From NCBI GenBank assembly GCA_046349435.1, contig JAXMCI010000016.1, positions 62,001 to 126,000 of the forward strand: a stretch of DNA of 64,000 nucleotides, written 5' to 3'. Of the stretch, positions 29,273-37,744 are shown piece after piece. The translations under genes and the position numbers were made by a program. Each line of letters starts with the position of its first letter. The stretch's first letter is position 1. The notes below the pieces were generated by a model, which had not been told where the DNA came from, ran no database searches, and saw nothing but the letters and a program-made list of their open reading frames with translations. This DNA is from JAXMCI01 sp046349435 (lineage in GTDB: Bacteria > Pseudomonadota > Alphaproteobacteria > Dongiales > Dongiaceae).

Positions 29273-30637
29273 ATGTTCGAGAAGGTCCTCATCGCCAACC
29301 GCGGCGAGATCGCGCTCCGCATCCACCGCGCCTGCCGCGAGATGGGGATCCGCACCGTCGCGGTCCACTCCACCGCCGACGCCGACGCCATGCATGTCCG
29401 GCTGGCCGACGAGAGCGTCTGCATCGGCCCGCCGCCGTCGCGCGAAAGCTACCTCAACATCCCCAACATCATCGCCGCGGCGACGATCGCCGGCGCCGAT
29501 GCGATCCATCCCGGGATCGGATTCCTCGCCGAGAACGCCAAGTTCGCGGCGATGGTCGAGGAGCACGGCCTGACCTTCATCGGCCCCTCGCCCGAGCACA
29601 TCGCGCTGATGGGCGACAAGGTGACGGCCAAGGACGCGGCGCGCTCGGTCGGGCTGCCGCTGGTGCCGGGCTCGCCGGGGACGGTCGGCAGCGAGACCGA
29701 GGCGGCGCGGCTGGCCGCCGAGATCGGCTATCCCGTGCTGATCAAGGCGGCGGCCGGCGGCGGCGGCAAGGGCATGAAGGTGGCCCACGCGGCGCGCGAG
29801 CTCGGCCAGGCGCTGAGCCTGGCCAAGGCCGAGGCCAAGGCCAATTTCGGCAACGACGCGGTCTATCTCGAGAAGTACCTGTCGCACCCCCGGCACATCG
29901 AGATGCAGATCCTGGCCGACAGCCACGGCAACGTCATCCATCTCGGCGAGCGCGACTGCTCGCTGCAGCGCCGCCACCAGAAGGTGCTGGAGGAGGCCCC
30001 CTCCCCGGCGCTCAACGCCGAGCAGCGCCGCTGGGTCGGCGACACCGCGCTCGCCGCCATCTCGAAGCTCGGCTACCGCAGCGCCGGCACCATCGAGTTC
30101 CTGTTCCAGGACGGCGCCTTCTACTTCATCGAGATGAACACCCGCCTGCAGGTCGAGCACCCGGTCTCCGAGATGATCACCGGCATCGACCTGGTGCGCG
30201 AGCAGATCCGGGTGGCGGCCGGCGCGCCGCTCGCCTTCCGGCAGAGCGACGTCAAGTTCAGCGGCCACGCCATCGAGTGCCGGATCAACGCCGAGAGCCC
30301 GGACACCTTCCTGCCCTCGCCCGGCAAGGTCACCGACTTCCACGCCCCGGGCGGGCTGGGCGTGCGCGTCGATTCGGCGCTCTATGCCGGCTACCGCGTG
30401 CCGCCGCACTACGACAGCCTGATCGCCAAGCTGATCGTCCATGGCGGCACCCGCAACGAATGCCTGATGCGGCTGCGCCGGGCGCTCGAGGAGTTCGTCA
30501 TCGCCGGCATCGAGACCAGCATCCCGCTGCACCGGCGAATCATCGCCGAGCGCGACTTCATCAACGGCGACTACGACATCCGCTGGCTCGAGCGGCTGGT
30601 GGACGCCACGACGCCGGACGCGGCACGCGGCCCGTGA
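29273..30637 (+). CDS. accC: Acetyl-CoA carboxylase biotin carboxylase subunit
   Basis: This subunit carboxylates the biotin on AccB with ATP and bicarbonate. The 454 residues comprise the N-terminal domain (FEKVLIANRGEIALRI), the ATP-grasp lid (KAAAGGGGKGMKVAH), the bicarbonate/biotin site (ERDCSLQRRHQKVLEEAPSP), the metal-binding FIEMNTRLQVEH, and the C-terminal domain (SGHAIECRINAE). Length and motifs are standard. It is third in the aroQ-accB-accC operon and intact. Confidence 0.97.
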   Translation: MFEKVLIANRGEIALRIHRACREMGIRTVAVHSTADADAMHVRLADESVCIGPPPSRESYLNIPNIIAAATIAGADAIHPGIGFLAENAKFAAMVEEHGLTFIGPSPEHIALMGDKVTAKDAARSVGLPLVPGSPGTVGSETEAARLAAEIGYPVLIKAAAGGGGKGMKVAHAARELGQALSLAKAEAKANFGNDAVYLEKYLSHPRHIEMQILADSHGNVIHLGERDCSLQRRHQKVLEEAPSPALNAEQRRWVGDTALAAISKLGYRSAGTIEFLFQDGAFYFIEMNTRLQVEHPVSEMITGIDLVREQIRVAAGAPLAFRQSDVKFSGHAIECRINAESPDTFLPSPGKVTDFHAPGGLGVRVDSALYAGYRVPPHYDSLIAKLIVHGGTRNECLMRLRRALEEFVIAGIETSIPLHRRIIAERDFINGDYDIRWLERLVDATTPDAARGP

Positions 30638-30698
30638 CGCCGGGCGGCGGGCGCAACCTCCCCTCCCACGACTGCACGACCGGCGCGGCCGGGCACCG

Positions 30699-31349
30699 AT
30701 GCGCCGGCTGACGCCGCAGCTGCTGCTGCGCGCCTACTCCATCGGGGTCTTCCCGATGGCCGAGGGGCGCGACCGGGACGAGGTCTACTGGGTCGACCCG
30801 AAGCGGCGCGGCGTGCTGCCGCTCGACGGCTTCCACCTGCCGCGCCGGCTGCGCCGCACGGTGCGCCAGGGCGGCTTCGAGATCCGCTGCGACAGCGCCT
30901 TCGCCGAGACCGTGGCCGGCTGCGCCGAGGCCGCCCCCGACCGGCCAGACACCTGGATCAACCGCGAGATCCTGGCGCTCAGCGAGGACCTCTTCGCCAT
31001 GGGCTACGCCCACAGCGTCGAATGCTGGCAGGCGGGCCGGCTGGTCGGCGGGCTCTACGGCGTGGCGATCGGCGGCGCCTTCTTCGGCGAGAGCATGTTC
31101 AGCCGCGAGCGCGACGCCAGCAAGGTGGCGCTGGTCCACCTCGTGCTGCGCCTCAGGCTCGGCGGCTTCCTGCTGCTCGACACCCAGTTCGTGACGCGCC
31201 ACCTCGAGCGGTTCGGGACGGTCGAGATCCCGCGCTCGGCCTACCGGCAGCAGCTCAAGGCGGCGCTCGCCGCCCCGGCGCGGTTCTATTGCGAGGTGGC
31301 GGAGCCGGACTTGGCGGCGTTCTTGCAGTCGATCACCCAGACGTCGTAG
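30699..31349 (+). CDS. aat: Leucyl/phenylalanyl-tRNA-protein transferase
   Basis: This enzyme transfers Leu or Phe from tRNA to proteins with N-terminal Lys or Arg, marking them for the ClpS/ClpAP N-degron pathway. The 216-residue protein has the family blocks LLLRAYSIGVFPMAEG, VYWVDPKRRGVLPLD, WINREILALSEDLFAMGYAHSVE and the signature GGAFFGESMFSR, and ends DTQFVTRHLERFGTVEIPR. It starts at ATG 30699. Its last 64 bases overlap the tail of the convergent DUF2155 gene, the arrangement usually found next to accC in alphaproteobacteria. Confidence 0.95.
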   Translation: MRRLTPQLLLRAYSIGVFPMAEGRDRDEVYWVDPKRRGVLPLDGFHLPRRLRRTVRQGGFEIRCDSAFAETVAGCAEAAPDRPDTWINREILALSEDLFAMGYAHSVECWQAGRLVGGLYGVAIGGAFFGESMFSRERDASKVALVHLVLRLRLGGFLLLDTQFVTRHLERFGTVEIPRSAYRQQLKAALAAPARFYCEVAEPDLAAFLQSITQTS

Positions 31350-31717
31350 ACGGGGTGCTCGAGCGCCGAGACGGCCGGGCTGGAGGCGAACATCCAGCCC
31401 TCGAACAGCTTGACCGGCGCCTCGCCCGGCTTGGCGTCGACGATCTCGAGGAAGGCGCTGGCCTCCGGCGGCTCCTCCGGCGGGGTGCGCTCGCAGCGCC
31501 GGGCGGTGATCGAGAGCGAGCCGAACCTGACGCCGGTGCCGACCGGCGCCTCGATCGTCGAGACCCGGCCGGTGATCTTGTCGAGCCCCTGCAGCACCGC
31601 CGTGTCGGCGGAGAAGGCGGCGGCCGGCCCGGCCGCCGCGGGCGGCAGCAGCAGGGCCGCGGCCGCCAGCAGAGCCGGGCGCAGGCCCGGGCGCAGGACC
31701 GCGCGGAGCCGGGGCAT
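31286..31717 (-). CDS. DUF2155 domain secreted protein
   Basis: This 143-residue protein begins at ATG 31717 with a signal peptide (LRPALLAAAALLLPPAAAGPAAA). The DUF2155 domain then reads AVLQGLDKITGRVSTIEAPVG, FGSLSITARRCERTPPEEPPE and KLFEGWMFASSPAVSALEHPVYDVWVIDC. The Cys of RRCE and the terminal IDC could form a disulfide. The function is unknown; it is a periplasmic protein widespread in alphaproteobacteria and usually linked to aat. It overlaps the 3' end of aat by 64 bp on the opposite strand. The next minus-strand gene upstream lies 5 bp away. Confidence 0.88.
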   Translation of the reverse strand: MPRLRAVLRPGLRPALLAAAALLLPPAAAGPAAAFSADTAVLQGLDKITGRVSTIEAPVGTGVRFGSLSITARRCERTPPEEPPEASAFLEIVDAKPGEAPVKLFEGWMFASSPAVSALEHPVYDVWVIDCKNAAKSGSATSQ

Positions 31718-31722
31718 CCCGG

Positions 31723-31953
31723 TCAGGCCTTGCGGTAGGGGTTGGCGAGCCGGTCGACCAGCGCGTGCAGCGCCTGGCGGACCTGCGCCTCGTCGCAGCC
31801 CATCAGGACGGCGTCCTCGAGCGCGTCCTGGGCGGACTGCTCGATCTCCGCCAGGTTCTCGTTCAGCACCTTGATCTTCTCCCGGCAGGAGACGGGGTTG
31901 CCGTCGGGCTGGCGCCACAACGGGAAGCGGCCCTCGGCCGGCGCGTCGCTCAT
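31723..31953 (-). CDS. Small conserved alphaproteobacterial protein
   Basis: This is a 76-residue acidic, helical protein (MSDAPAEGRFPLWRQPDGNP ... CREKIKVLNENLAEIEQSAQDALEDAVLMGCDEAQVRQALHALVDRLANPYRK). The block KIKVLNENL...ALEDAVLMGCDE...V is familiar from uncharacterised alphaproteobacterial proteins. I choose ATG 31953 over the longer frame because the extension is Arg-rich and not protein-like. It sits 5 bp upstream of the DUF2155 gene and is probably co-transcribed. No function is known. Confidence 0.75.
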   Translation of the reverse strand: MSDAPAEGRFPLWRQPDGNPVSCREKIKVLNENLAEIEQSAQDALEDAVLMGCDEAQVRQALHALVDRLANPYRKA

Positions 31954-32005
31954 CCGCCAGAGGTGGGAGCGCCGGCGCGTCCCGGCAAGCCGGCCGGCGC
32001 CTGCG

Positions 32006-32518
32006 TCATTGCGGCGCCGCACCGCCGGCCGCACCGCCCTGGTCGCCGCCCTCGCCCTCCGGCTTCTTGCCGGGGCCCTTGCTGTTGCTGAAGATGAACC
32101 GGCCGATCAGGTCGGACAGGTTGATCGGGTCCTGGGTGTTCACCACCTTGCCGCCCGGCTGGATCATCTTGTCGTCGCCGCCCGGCTCGAGGTTGACGTA
32201 GTTGGCCGAGAGCAGGCTGTCGGCCTGGATCTTGGCGGTGGTGTCGGCCGGCAGCTGGACGTCGCTCTGGATCGCCATGCGGATGTCGGCGAGATAGGTC
32301 TTGGGGTCGAGCCGCTGGGCGGTGACCGAGCCGATCTTGATGCCGCTCATGCGCACGTCGGCGCCCACCGTCAGCCCGTCGATGCGGTTGAACTGCGCCG
32401 AGATCTCGTAGCCGCTGACGCGGCCGACATTGCTGCTGGAATAGGCGAACAGCACAAACAGGACGGCGACCAGCAGCACCACCCCGCCCATGATCGTCTC
32501 GATAACGTTGCGTCGCAT
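32006..32518 (-). CDS. mlaD: Phospholipid-trafficking MCE protein MlaD
   Basis: This is the substrate-binding MCE protein of the Mla system, which keeps the outer membrane asymmetric by moving phospholipids. The 170 residues include an N-terminal membrane anchor (IETIMGGVVLLVAVLFVLFAY, ~6-27) and one MCE domain (SAQFNRIDGLTVGADVRMSGIKIGSV ... LPADTTAKIQADSLLSANYVNLEPG). A Gly/Lys-rich tail follows. Its place between the small conserved gene and NDUFA12 matches alphaproteobacterial gene order. The other mla genes are not in the window. Confidence 0.93.
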   Translation of the reverse strand: MRRNVIETIMGGVVLLVAVLFVLFAYSSSNVGRVSGYEISAQFNRIDGLTVGADVRMSGIKIGSVTAQRLDPKTYLADIRMAIQSDVQLPADTTAKIQADSLLSANYVNLEPGGDDKMIQPGGKVVNTQDPINLSDLIGRFIFSNSKGPGKKPEGEGGDQGGAAGGAAPQ

Positions 32519-32583
32519 CGCGCTCGTCTCCCCCGTCGCGCGTCAGCCCGCCCCTACGCCCGGTCGGTCGCCCGGCCGGCGTC

Positions 32584-32940
32584 TCAGGACGGGATCCACG
32601 GCTCGTAGTCGCCGGTTCCCTTGGCGCGATGCCCGCCGCGCAGCGTGTGACCCTGCGGCAGGTAGGCGTTCGGCGTGCCGGTGAGATTCGGCACGTGCGG
32701 CTTCTGCCAGGGCCGCGCCGGTGCGTCGGCGCGCGGCACCTCGTCGATCGTGTAGTGCAGCCAGCCGTACCAGGCCGGTGGCACCTTCGAGGCCTCGGCC
32801 TCGCCGCGATAGATCACCCAGCGCTGCTCGCGGCGCGGCCCCCAGCCGCGGCGGCGCCGGTAGTAGCGGTTGCCGGTCGAATCGGTGCCGACCAGCTCGC
32901 CGTGCAATCGGGTGAAGAGCCAGGTCCAGGCGGTGGTCAT
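32584..32940 (-). CDS. NADH:ubiquinone oxidoreductase accessory subunit NDUFA12
   Basis: This is the bacterial homologue of the mitochondrial complex I accessory subunit NDUFA12 (B17.2), found only in alphaproteobacteria among bacteria. The 118 residues start at ATG 32940: TWLFTRLHGELVGTDSTGNRYY, RRWVIYRGEAEASKVPPAWYGWLHY and KPHVPNLTGTPNAYLPQGH, the family's conserved blocks. It gives strong support for the class assignment. It is divergent from nrdJ with ~330 bp between. Confidence 0.95.
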   Translation of the reverse strand: MTTAWTWLFTRLHGELVGTDSTGNRYYRRRRGWGPRREQRWVIYRGEAEASKVPPAWYGWLHYTIDEVPRADAPARPWQKPHVPNLTGTPNAYLPQGHTLRGGHRAKGTGDYEPWIPS

Positions 32941-33145
32941 GGGCTCCGCTTCGCTCAGTCGTTCGGGCGTGAATCGCCGGCCGCCGGCCACGGCCCGGCG
33001 GGCTGCAGGCGGCGGCGGACTATCGCATCGCCGGCTGCCGCGCCGCAAGCCCCGGAAATGACTCGGCAATTCGGCCGCGCCCTCTACATCTAGTGGGGCG
33101 AACGAAAATTGCCCACAAATTGTTGTTGCAGGGTGTCCGGGGCTG

Positions 33146-33193
33146 CTCCAATATATGGCCATCGACGCCGGTTGCAAACACAACATATGGCGT
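33146..33193 (+). promoter_or_regulatory. Two NrdR-box-like operators upstream of nrdJ
   Basis: ctcCAATATATGGcca (33146-33161) and acaCAACATATGGcgt (33178-33193) lie 32 bp apart, three helical turns. The NrdR consensus as I recall it is acaCwAtATaTwGtgt; the second site fits 13 of 16 positions and the first fits 9 of its 10 core positions. Tandem NrdR boxes with this spacing are the known arrangement for repression of ribonucleotide reductase genes when dATP is high. The rest of the 330-bp gap shows no riboswitch-like structure I can recognise. Confidence 0.7.
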
Positions 33194-33270
33194 CGTTTCA
33201 TTGAGTTAGCAGTCGAACCTCACCCGCGGAATCGGGACGGACGCGGGCCGGGGTGGAAAGGGGGCGGAGG

Positions 33271-36200
33271 ATGCGCATCGACCGACGTTTCACCGAGGCC
33301 GGGGTGTCACCCTATGCGGCGATCGAGTTCCGCCGCGCCACCAGCGAGATCAAGAAGCCGGACGGGTCGCTGGTCTTCCAGCAGCGCGACATCGAGGTGC
33401 CGGCGGACTGGTCGCAGGTCGCCTGCGACGTGCTCGCCCAGAAGTACTTCCGCAAGGCCGGGGTGCCGACCCGCCTGAAGGCGGTGAGCGAGACCGACGT
33501 GCCGGACTGGCTGGCCCGCCGCGCGCCCGACGAGGCGGCGCTGGCGGCGCTGCCCGCCGCCGAGCGCACCGCCGGGGAGAGCAGCGCCAAGCAGGTCTTC
33601 GACCGGCTGGCCGGGACCTGGACCTACTGGGGCTGGAAGGGCGGCTACTTCGATTCCGAGGCCGACGCCCAGGCCTTCTACGACGAGATGCGCTGCATGA
33701 TGGCGCGCCAGATGGGGGCGCCGAACTCGCCGCAATGGTTCAACACCGGGCTCAACTGGGCCTACGGCATCGACGGCCCGGCGCAGGGCCACTACTACGT
33801 CGACTATCGCACCGGCGAGCTCACCGCCTCGGCCTCGGCCTACGAGCACCCCCAGCCGCATGCCTGCTTCATCCAGTCGGTCGCCGACGACCTCGTCAAC
33901 GAGGGCGGCATCATGGACCTCTGGGTGCGCGAGGCGCGGCTCTTCAAGTACGGCTCGGGCACCGGCACCAACTTCTCGAAGCTGCGCGCCGCCAGCGAGC
34001 CGCTGGCCGGGGGCGGCCGCTCGTCGGGCCTGATGAGCTTCCTCAAGATCGGCGACCGCGCGGCGGGCGCCATCAAGTCGGGCGGCACGACGCGGCGCGC
34101 CGCCAAGATGGTGACGGTCGACCTCGACCACCCCGACATCGAGGAATATGTCGACTGGAAGATGATCGAGGAGCAGAAGGTCGCGGCGCTGGTCGCCGGC
34201 TCGCGACTGGCCAACCTGCACCTCAACGCCATCATGCAGGCCTGCGCGGCGGGCACCGGCGACGAGCGCTTCGACCCGGCGAAGAACCGCACGCTGAAGG
34301 CGGCGATCAAGGCCGCCCGCCAGGCGATGATCCCCGACAACTACGTCAAGCGGGTGGTCGAGTACGCCCGCCAGGGCTATAGCGCGATCGAGTTCCGCAC
34401 CTACGACACCGACTGGGATTCCGAGGCCTACCTGACGGTGGCCGGGCAGAACTCCAACAACTCGGTCAGGGTGCCCAACGACTTCATCGCCGCGGTGCTG
34501 GCCGACAGCGAGTGGAAGCTGGTGCGGCGCACCGACGGCAAGACCGCCAAGGTGCTGAAGGCACGCGGCCTGTGGGAGAAGATCGCCTGCGCCGCCTGGT
34601 CCTGCGCCGACCCGGGCGTGCAGTACGACACCACCATCAACGAGTGGCACACCTGCCCGGAGAGCGGCCGGATCAACGCGTCGAACCCGTGCTCCGAGTA
34701 CATGTTCCTCGACGACACGGCCTGCAACCTCGCCTCGCTCAACCTGATGACCTTCCGCCGCGCCGACGGCAGCTTCGACATCGGCGGCTTCGAGCATGCG
34801 GTGCGGCTGTGGACGGTGGTGCTCGAGATCTCGGTGCTGATGGCGCAGTTCCCGTCGCGCGAGATCGCCCAGCTCTCCTTCGCCTTCCGCACGCTGGGTC
34901 TCGGCTACGCCAATATCGGCGGGCTGCTGATGGCCTCGGGCCTCGCCTATGACAGCGCCGAGGGCCGCGCGCTGGCCGGCGCCATCACCGCGGTCATGAC
35001 CGGCGTCTCCTACGCCACCTCGGCCGAGATGGCGGGCGAGCTCGGCGCCTTCCCCGGCTTCGCCGCCAACCGCGAGGCCATGCTGCGGGTGATCCGCAAC
35101 CATCGCCGCGCCGCCTATGGCGACCAGGAAGGCTACGAGGCGCTGTCGGTGGCGCCGGTGCCGCTCGACGCCGCCAACTGCCCGGACAAGGCGCTGGTCG
35201 ACGCGGCGCGCGCCGCCTGGGACGACGCGCTGTCGCTCGGCGAGGCGCACGGCTACCGCAACGCCCAGGCGACGGTGATCGCCCCCACCGGCACGATCGG
35301 GCTGGTGATGGATTGCGACACCACCGGCATCGAGCCCGACTTCGCGCTGGTCAAGTTCAAGCAGCTCGCCGGCGGCGGCTTCTTCAAGATCATCAACCGC
35401 ATGGTGCCCGCGGCGCTGACCGCGCTGGGCTATGGCGAGGAGGAGATCGAGGAGATCGTCCGCTACGCGCTCGGCCACGCCACGCTGGCCGGCGCGCCGG
35501 CGATCGACCATGCGGCGCTGCGCGCCCGCGGCTTCACCGCGGCGGCGATCGAGTCGATCGAGCGCGGCCTCGCCGGCGCCTTCGACATCCGCCACATCTT
35601 CAACCGCTGGACGCTCGGCGAGGCCTTCTGCCGCGACGTGCTCGGCCTGACCTCGGCGCAGCTCGACGACGTCCGCTTCGACCTGCTCGGCCACCTCGGA
35701 TTCAGCCGCGAGCAGGTCGAGGCCGCCAACACCTATTGCTGCGGCGCCATGACGGTCGAGGGCGCGCCGCACCTCAAGGCCGAGCACCTGGCGGTGTTCG
35801 ACTGCGCCAATCCCTGCGGGCGCATCGGCACGCGCTCGCTCTCGGTCGAGAGCCACATCCGGATGATGGCGGCGGCGCAGCCCTTCATCTCCGGCGCCAT
35901 CTCCAAGACCATCAACATGCCGAACGCGGCGACGGTCGAGGACTGCAAGGAGGCCTACATGCTCTCCTGGCGGCTCGGCCTCAAGGCCAACGCGCTCTAT
36001 CGCGACGGCTCGAAGCTGTCGCAGCCGCTGGCCTCCGCCCTGCTCGACGAGGAGGAAGTCGAGGAGCTGATGGAGCAGCCGCCGGCCGCCCGCGCGCCGG
36101 TGGTCGCCGAGCGGATCGTCGAGCGCATCGTCGAGCGGGTGGTCGCCGCCGAGCGCCGCCGCCTGCCCGGCCGCCGCAAGGGCTACACCCAGAAGGCGAT

Positions 36201-36927
36201 CGTCGGCGGCCACAAGGTCTATCTGCGGACCGGCGAGTACGAGGACGGCAAGCTCGGCGAGATCTTCATCGACATGCACAAGGAGGGCGCCGCCTTCCGC
36301 AGCCTGATGAACAACTTCGCCATCGCCATCTCGATCGGGCTGCAGTACGGCGTGCCGCTGGAGGAGTTCGTCGAGGCCTTCACCTTCACCCGGTTCGAGC
36401 CGTCGGGCATGGTCGAGGGCAACGACGCGATCAAGATGGCGACCTCGGTGGTCGACTACATCTTCCGCGAGCTCGCCATCTCCTACCTGTCGCGCACCGA
36501 CCTCGCCCACGTCCAGCCGAGCGACCTGCAGCCGGACAGCGTCGGCCAGGGCGCCGACGAGGGCAACCTGCCGGAGCGCGGCGACGACCCGGCGCTCGAC
36601 GTCGTCAAGCGCTTCGCCAGCACCGGCTATGTCCGCAGCAACCTGATCGTGCTGCACGGCACCGCCAACCTGGCGCGGGCGGCGACCGGCTCGATGGAGA
36701 CCAACGGCGCCCCGCCCTCGCCCGCCGAGCGGCTGGTGCAGACGACGGCGATCGGCTTCGAGGCCGGTGTCGCGGTCGCCGTCGACCAGCGCATGGACCG
36801 CATCCGCGAGGCGCGGCTCAAGGGCTACGAGGGCGACGCCTGCGGCGAATGCGGCAACTTCACGCTGGTGCGCAACGGCACCTGCATGAAGTGCGCGACC
36901 TGCGGCAGCACCTCGGGCTGCTCGTAG
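33271..36927 (+). CDS. nrdJ: Vitamin B12-dependent (class II) ribonucleoside-diphosphate reductase
   Basis: This enzyme makes deoxyribonucleotides using adenosylcobalamin, so it works with or without oxygen. The 1218 residues start at ATG 33271 (MRIDRRFTEAGVSPY) after a GGGGGCGGAGG stretch. The barrel carries the redox Cys in PHACFIQSV (~198) and the active-site NPCSEYMFLDD (~472). NMPNAATVEDC follows, then a TSCPD-type region (~970-1075), and the C terminus is a Cys-rich zinc ribbon (CGECGNFTL ... CMKCATCG). It is full length and intact. It is preceded by two NrdR boxes, so it is probably repressed by NrdR. Confidence 0.97.
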   Translation: MRIDRRFTEAGVSPYAAIEFRRATSEIKKPDGSLVFQQRDIEVPADWSQVACDVLAQKYFRKAGVPTRLKAVSETDVPDWLARRAPDEAALAALPAAERTAGESSAKQVFDRLAGTWTYWGWKGGYFDSEADAQAFYDEMRCMMARQMGAPNSPQWFNTGLNWAYGIDGPAQGHYYVDYRTGELTASASAYEHPQPHACFIQSVADDLVNEGGIMDLWVREARLFKYGSGTGTNFSKLRAASEPLAGGGRSSGLMSFLKIGDRAAGAIKSGGTTRRAAKMVTVDLDHPDIEEYVDWKMIEEQKVAALVAGSRLANLHLNAIMQACAAGTGDERFDPAKNRTLKAAIKAARQAMIPDNYVKRVVEYARQGYSAIEFRTYDTDWDSEAYLTVAGQNSNNSVRVPNDFIAAVLADSEWKLVRRTDGKTAKVLKARGLWEKIACAAWSCADPGVQYDTTINEWHTCPESGRINASNPCSEYMFLDDTACNLASLNLMTFRRADGSFDIGGFEHAVRLWTVVLEISVLMAQFPSREIAQLSFAFRTLGLGYANIGGLLMASGLAYDSAEGRALAGAITAVMTGVSYATSAEMAGELGAFPGFAANREAMLRVIRNHRRAAYGDQEGYEALSVAPVPLDAANCPDKALVDAARAAWDDALSLGEAHGYRNAQATVIAPTGTIGLVMDCDTTGIEPDFALVKFKQLAGGGFFKIINRMVPAALTALGYGEEEIEEIVRYALGHATLAGAPAIDHAALRARGFTAAAIESIERGLAGAFDIRHIFNRWTLGEAFCRDVLGLTSAQLDDVRFDLLGHLGFSREQVEAANTYCCGAMTVEGAPHLKAEHLAVFDCANPCGRIGTRSLSVESHIRMMAAAQPFISGAISKTINMPNAATVEDCKEAYMLSWRLGLKANALYRDGSKLSQPLASALLDEEEVEELMEQPPAARAPVVAERIVERIVERVVAAERRRLPGRRKGYTQKAIVGGHKVYLRTGEYEDGKLGEIFIDMHKEGAAFRSLMNNFAIAISIGLQYGVPLEEFVEAFTFTRFEPSGMVEGNDAIKMATSVVDYIFRELAISYLSRTDLAHVQPSDLQPDSVGQGADEGNLPERGDDPALDVVKRFASTGYVRSNLIVLHGTANLARAATGSMETNGAPPSPAERLVQTTAIGFEAGVAVAVDQRMDRIREARLKGYEGDACGECGNFTLVRNGTCMKCATCGSTSGCS

Positions 36928-36940
36928 GCCCAGCGGCTGC

Positions 36941-36975
36941 ATGCCCGGGTCAAGCCCAGGATCAAGCCCGGGCAT
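36941..36975. terminator. Hairpin between convergent nrdJ and livF
   Basis: A 9-bp perfect stem (ATGCCCGGG / CCCGGGCAT) has a 17-base loop, 14 bp after the nrdJ stop. The loop contains a partial second copy of the stem. No T run follows. It probably ends nrdJ and perhaps livF transcripts. Confidence 0.5.
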
Positions 36976-37033
36976 GACAGGGCGTGGGGATTGTCCAGAG
37001 GGGGGGGCGCCGGCCCCTGGCCGTCCCGCCGCC

Positions 37034-37744
37034 TCAGATGCTGAGGTGGCGGTCGATGCGGGGGCCGGCGTCGGGGTCGGCGAAGCGGCCCTCGCCGACG
37101 ATGCGGCCGCGCTCGATCAGGCCGTAGCGGGCGGCCAGCCCGGTGACGAAGCCGACATTCTGCTCGACCACCAGCATGGCGACCGGGCGCGCGGCATGCT
37201 CGCGCGCCAGCACCTCGCGCACCCGGTCGACGGCCTTGGGCTGCAGCCCCTCGCTGACCTCGTCGAGCAGGATCAGGCGCGGCTCCGGCAGCAGCGCGCG
37301 GGCGACCTTCAGCATCGCCTGCTCGCCGCCGCTCAGCGTGCCGGCGCGCTGCCGCAGCCGCTTGCCGAGGAAGGGGAACATCGCGACGACCCGGTCGCGC
37401 CCGGCGAGGAAGCGGCGCCCGTCGAGCCGCAGGCTGCCGAGCCGCAGGTTCTCCTCGACGCTGAGCTCGGAGAAGAACGGGTTGTCCTGCGGCGCGTAGG
37501 TCACGCCGGCGGCGACGATGCGGTGGGTCGGCCAGCCCGCGAGATCCTCGCCGAACAGCCGCACCTGGCCGCCCTGCGGCACCAGCAGGCGGATGACCGT
37601 CTTGAGCAGGGTCGACTTGCCGGCGCCGTTCTTGCCGATCAGCGCGTAGATCTCGCCGGGCGCGATGGCGAGCCCGAGCTCCTCCAGCACCGGCGTCTCG
37701 CCATAGCCGCTGCTGAGCGCGGTGCATTCCAGCGCCGCGCTCAC
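37034..37744 (-). CDS. livF: Branched-chain-type ABC transporter ATP-binding protein
   Basis: This is the second ATPase of a HAAT/Liv-type importer, 236 residues. It shows Walker A GKNGAGKST (~37-45), the Q-loop region YAPQDNPFF, the ABC signature LSGGEQAMLKVARALL, Walker B LILLDEVSEGL and the switch His-like VVEQNVGF. It overlaps the start of its neighbour by 4 bp. It is last in the operon running from 42.45 kb to 37.03 kb. The substrate is not amino-acid specific by sequence; the linked hydrolases suggest an amide. Confidence 0.92.
   Translation of the reverse strand: MSAALECTALSSGYGETPVLEELGLAIAPGEIYALIGKNGAGKSTLLKTVIRLLVPQGGQVRLFGEDLAGWPTHRIVAAGVTYAPQDNPFFSELSVEENLRLGSLRLDGRRFLAGRDRVVAMFPFLGKRLRQRAGTLSGGEQAMLKVARALLPEPRLILLDEVSEGLQPKAVDRVREVLAREHAARPVAMLVVEQNVGFVTGLAARYGLIERGRIVGEGRFADPDAGPRIDRHLSI

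Noticed and set aside
32941..33270. Cobalamin riboswitch before nrdJ
   Set aside because: No B12-box-like conserved core was found; the region instead holds NrdR-like boxes.
33307..36975. 1,222-codon minus-strand open frame
   Set aside because: It mirrors nrdJ in the opposite strand; composition is typical of an antisense shadow and no motif is visible.
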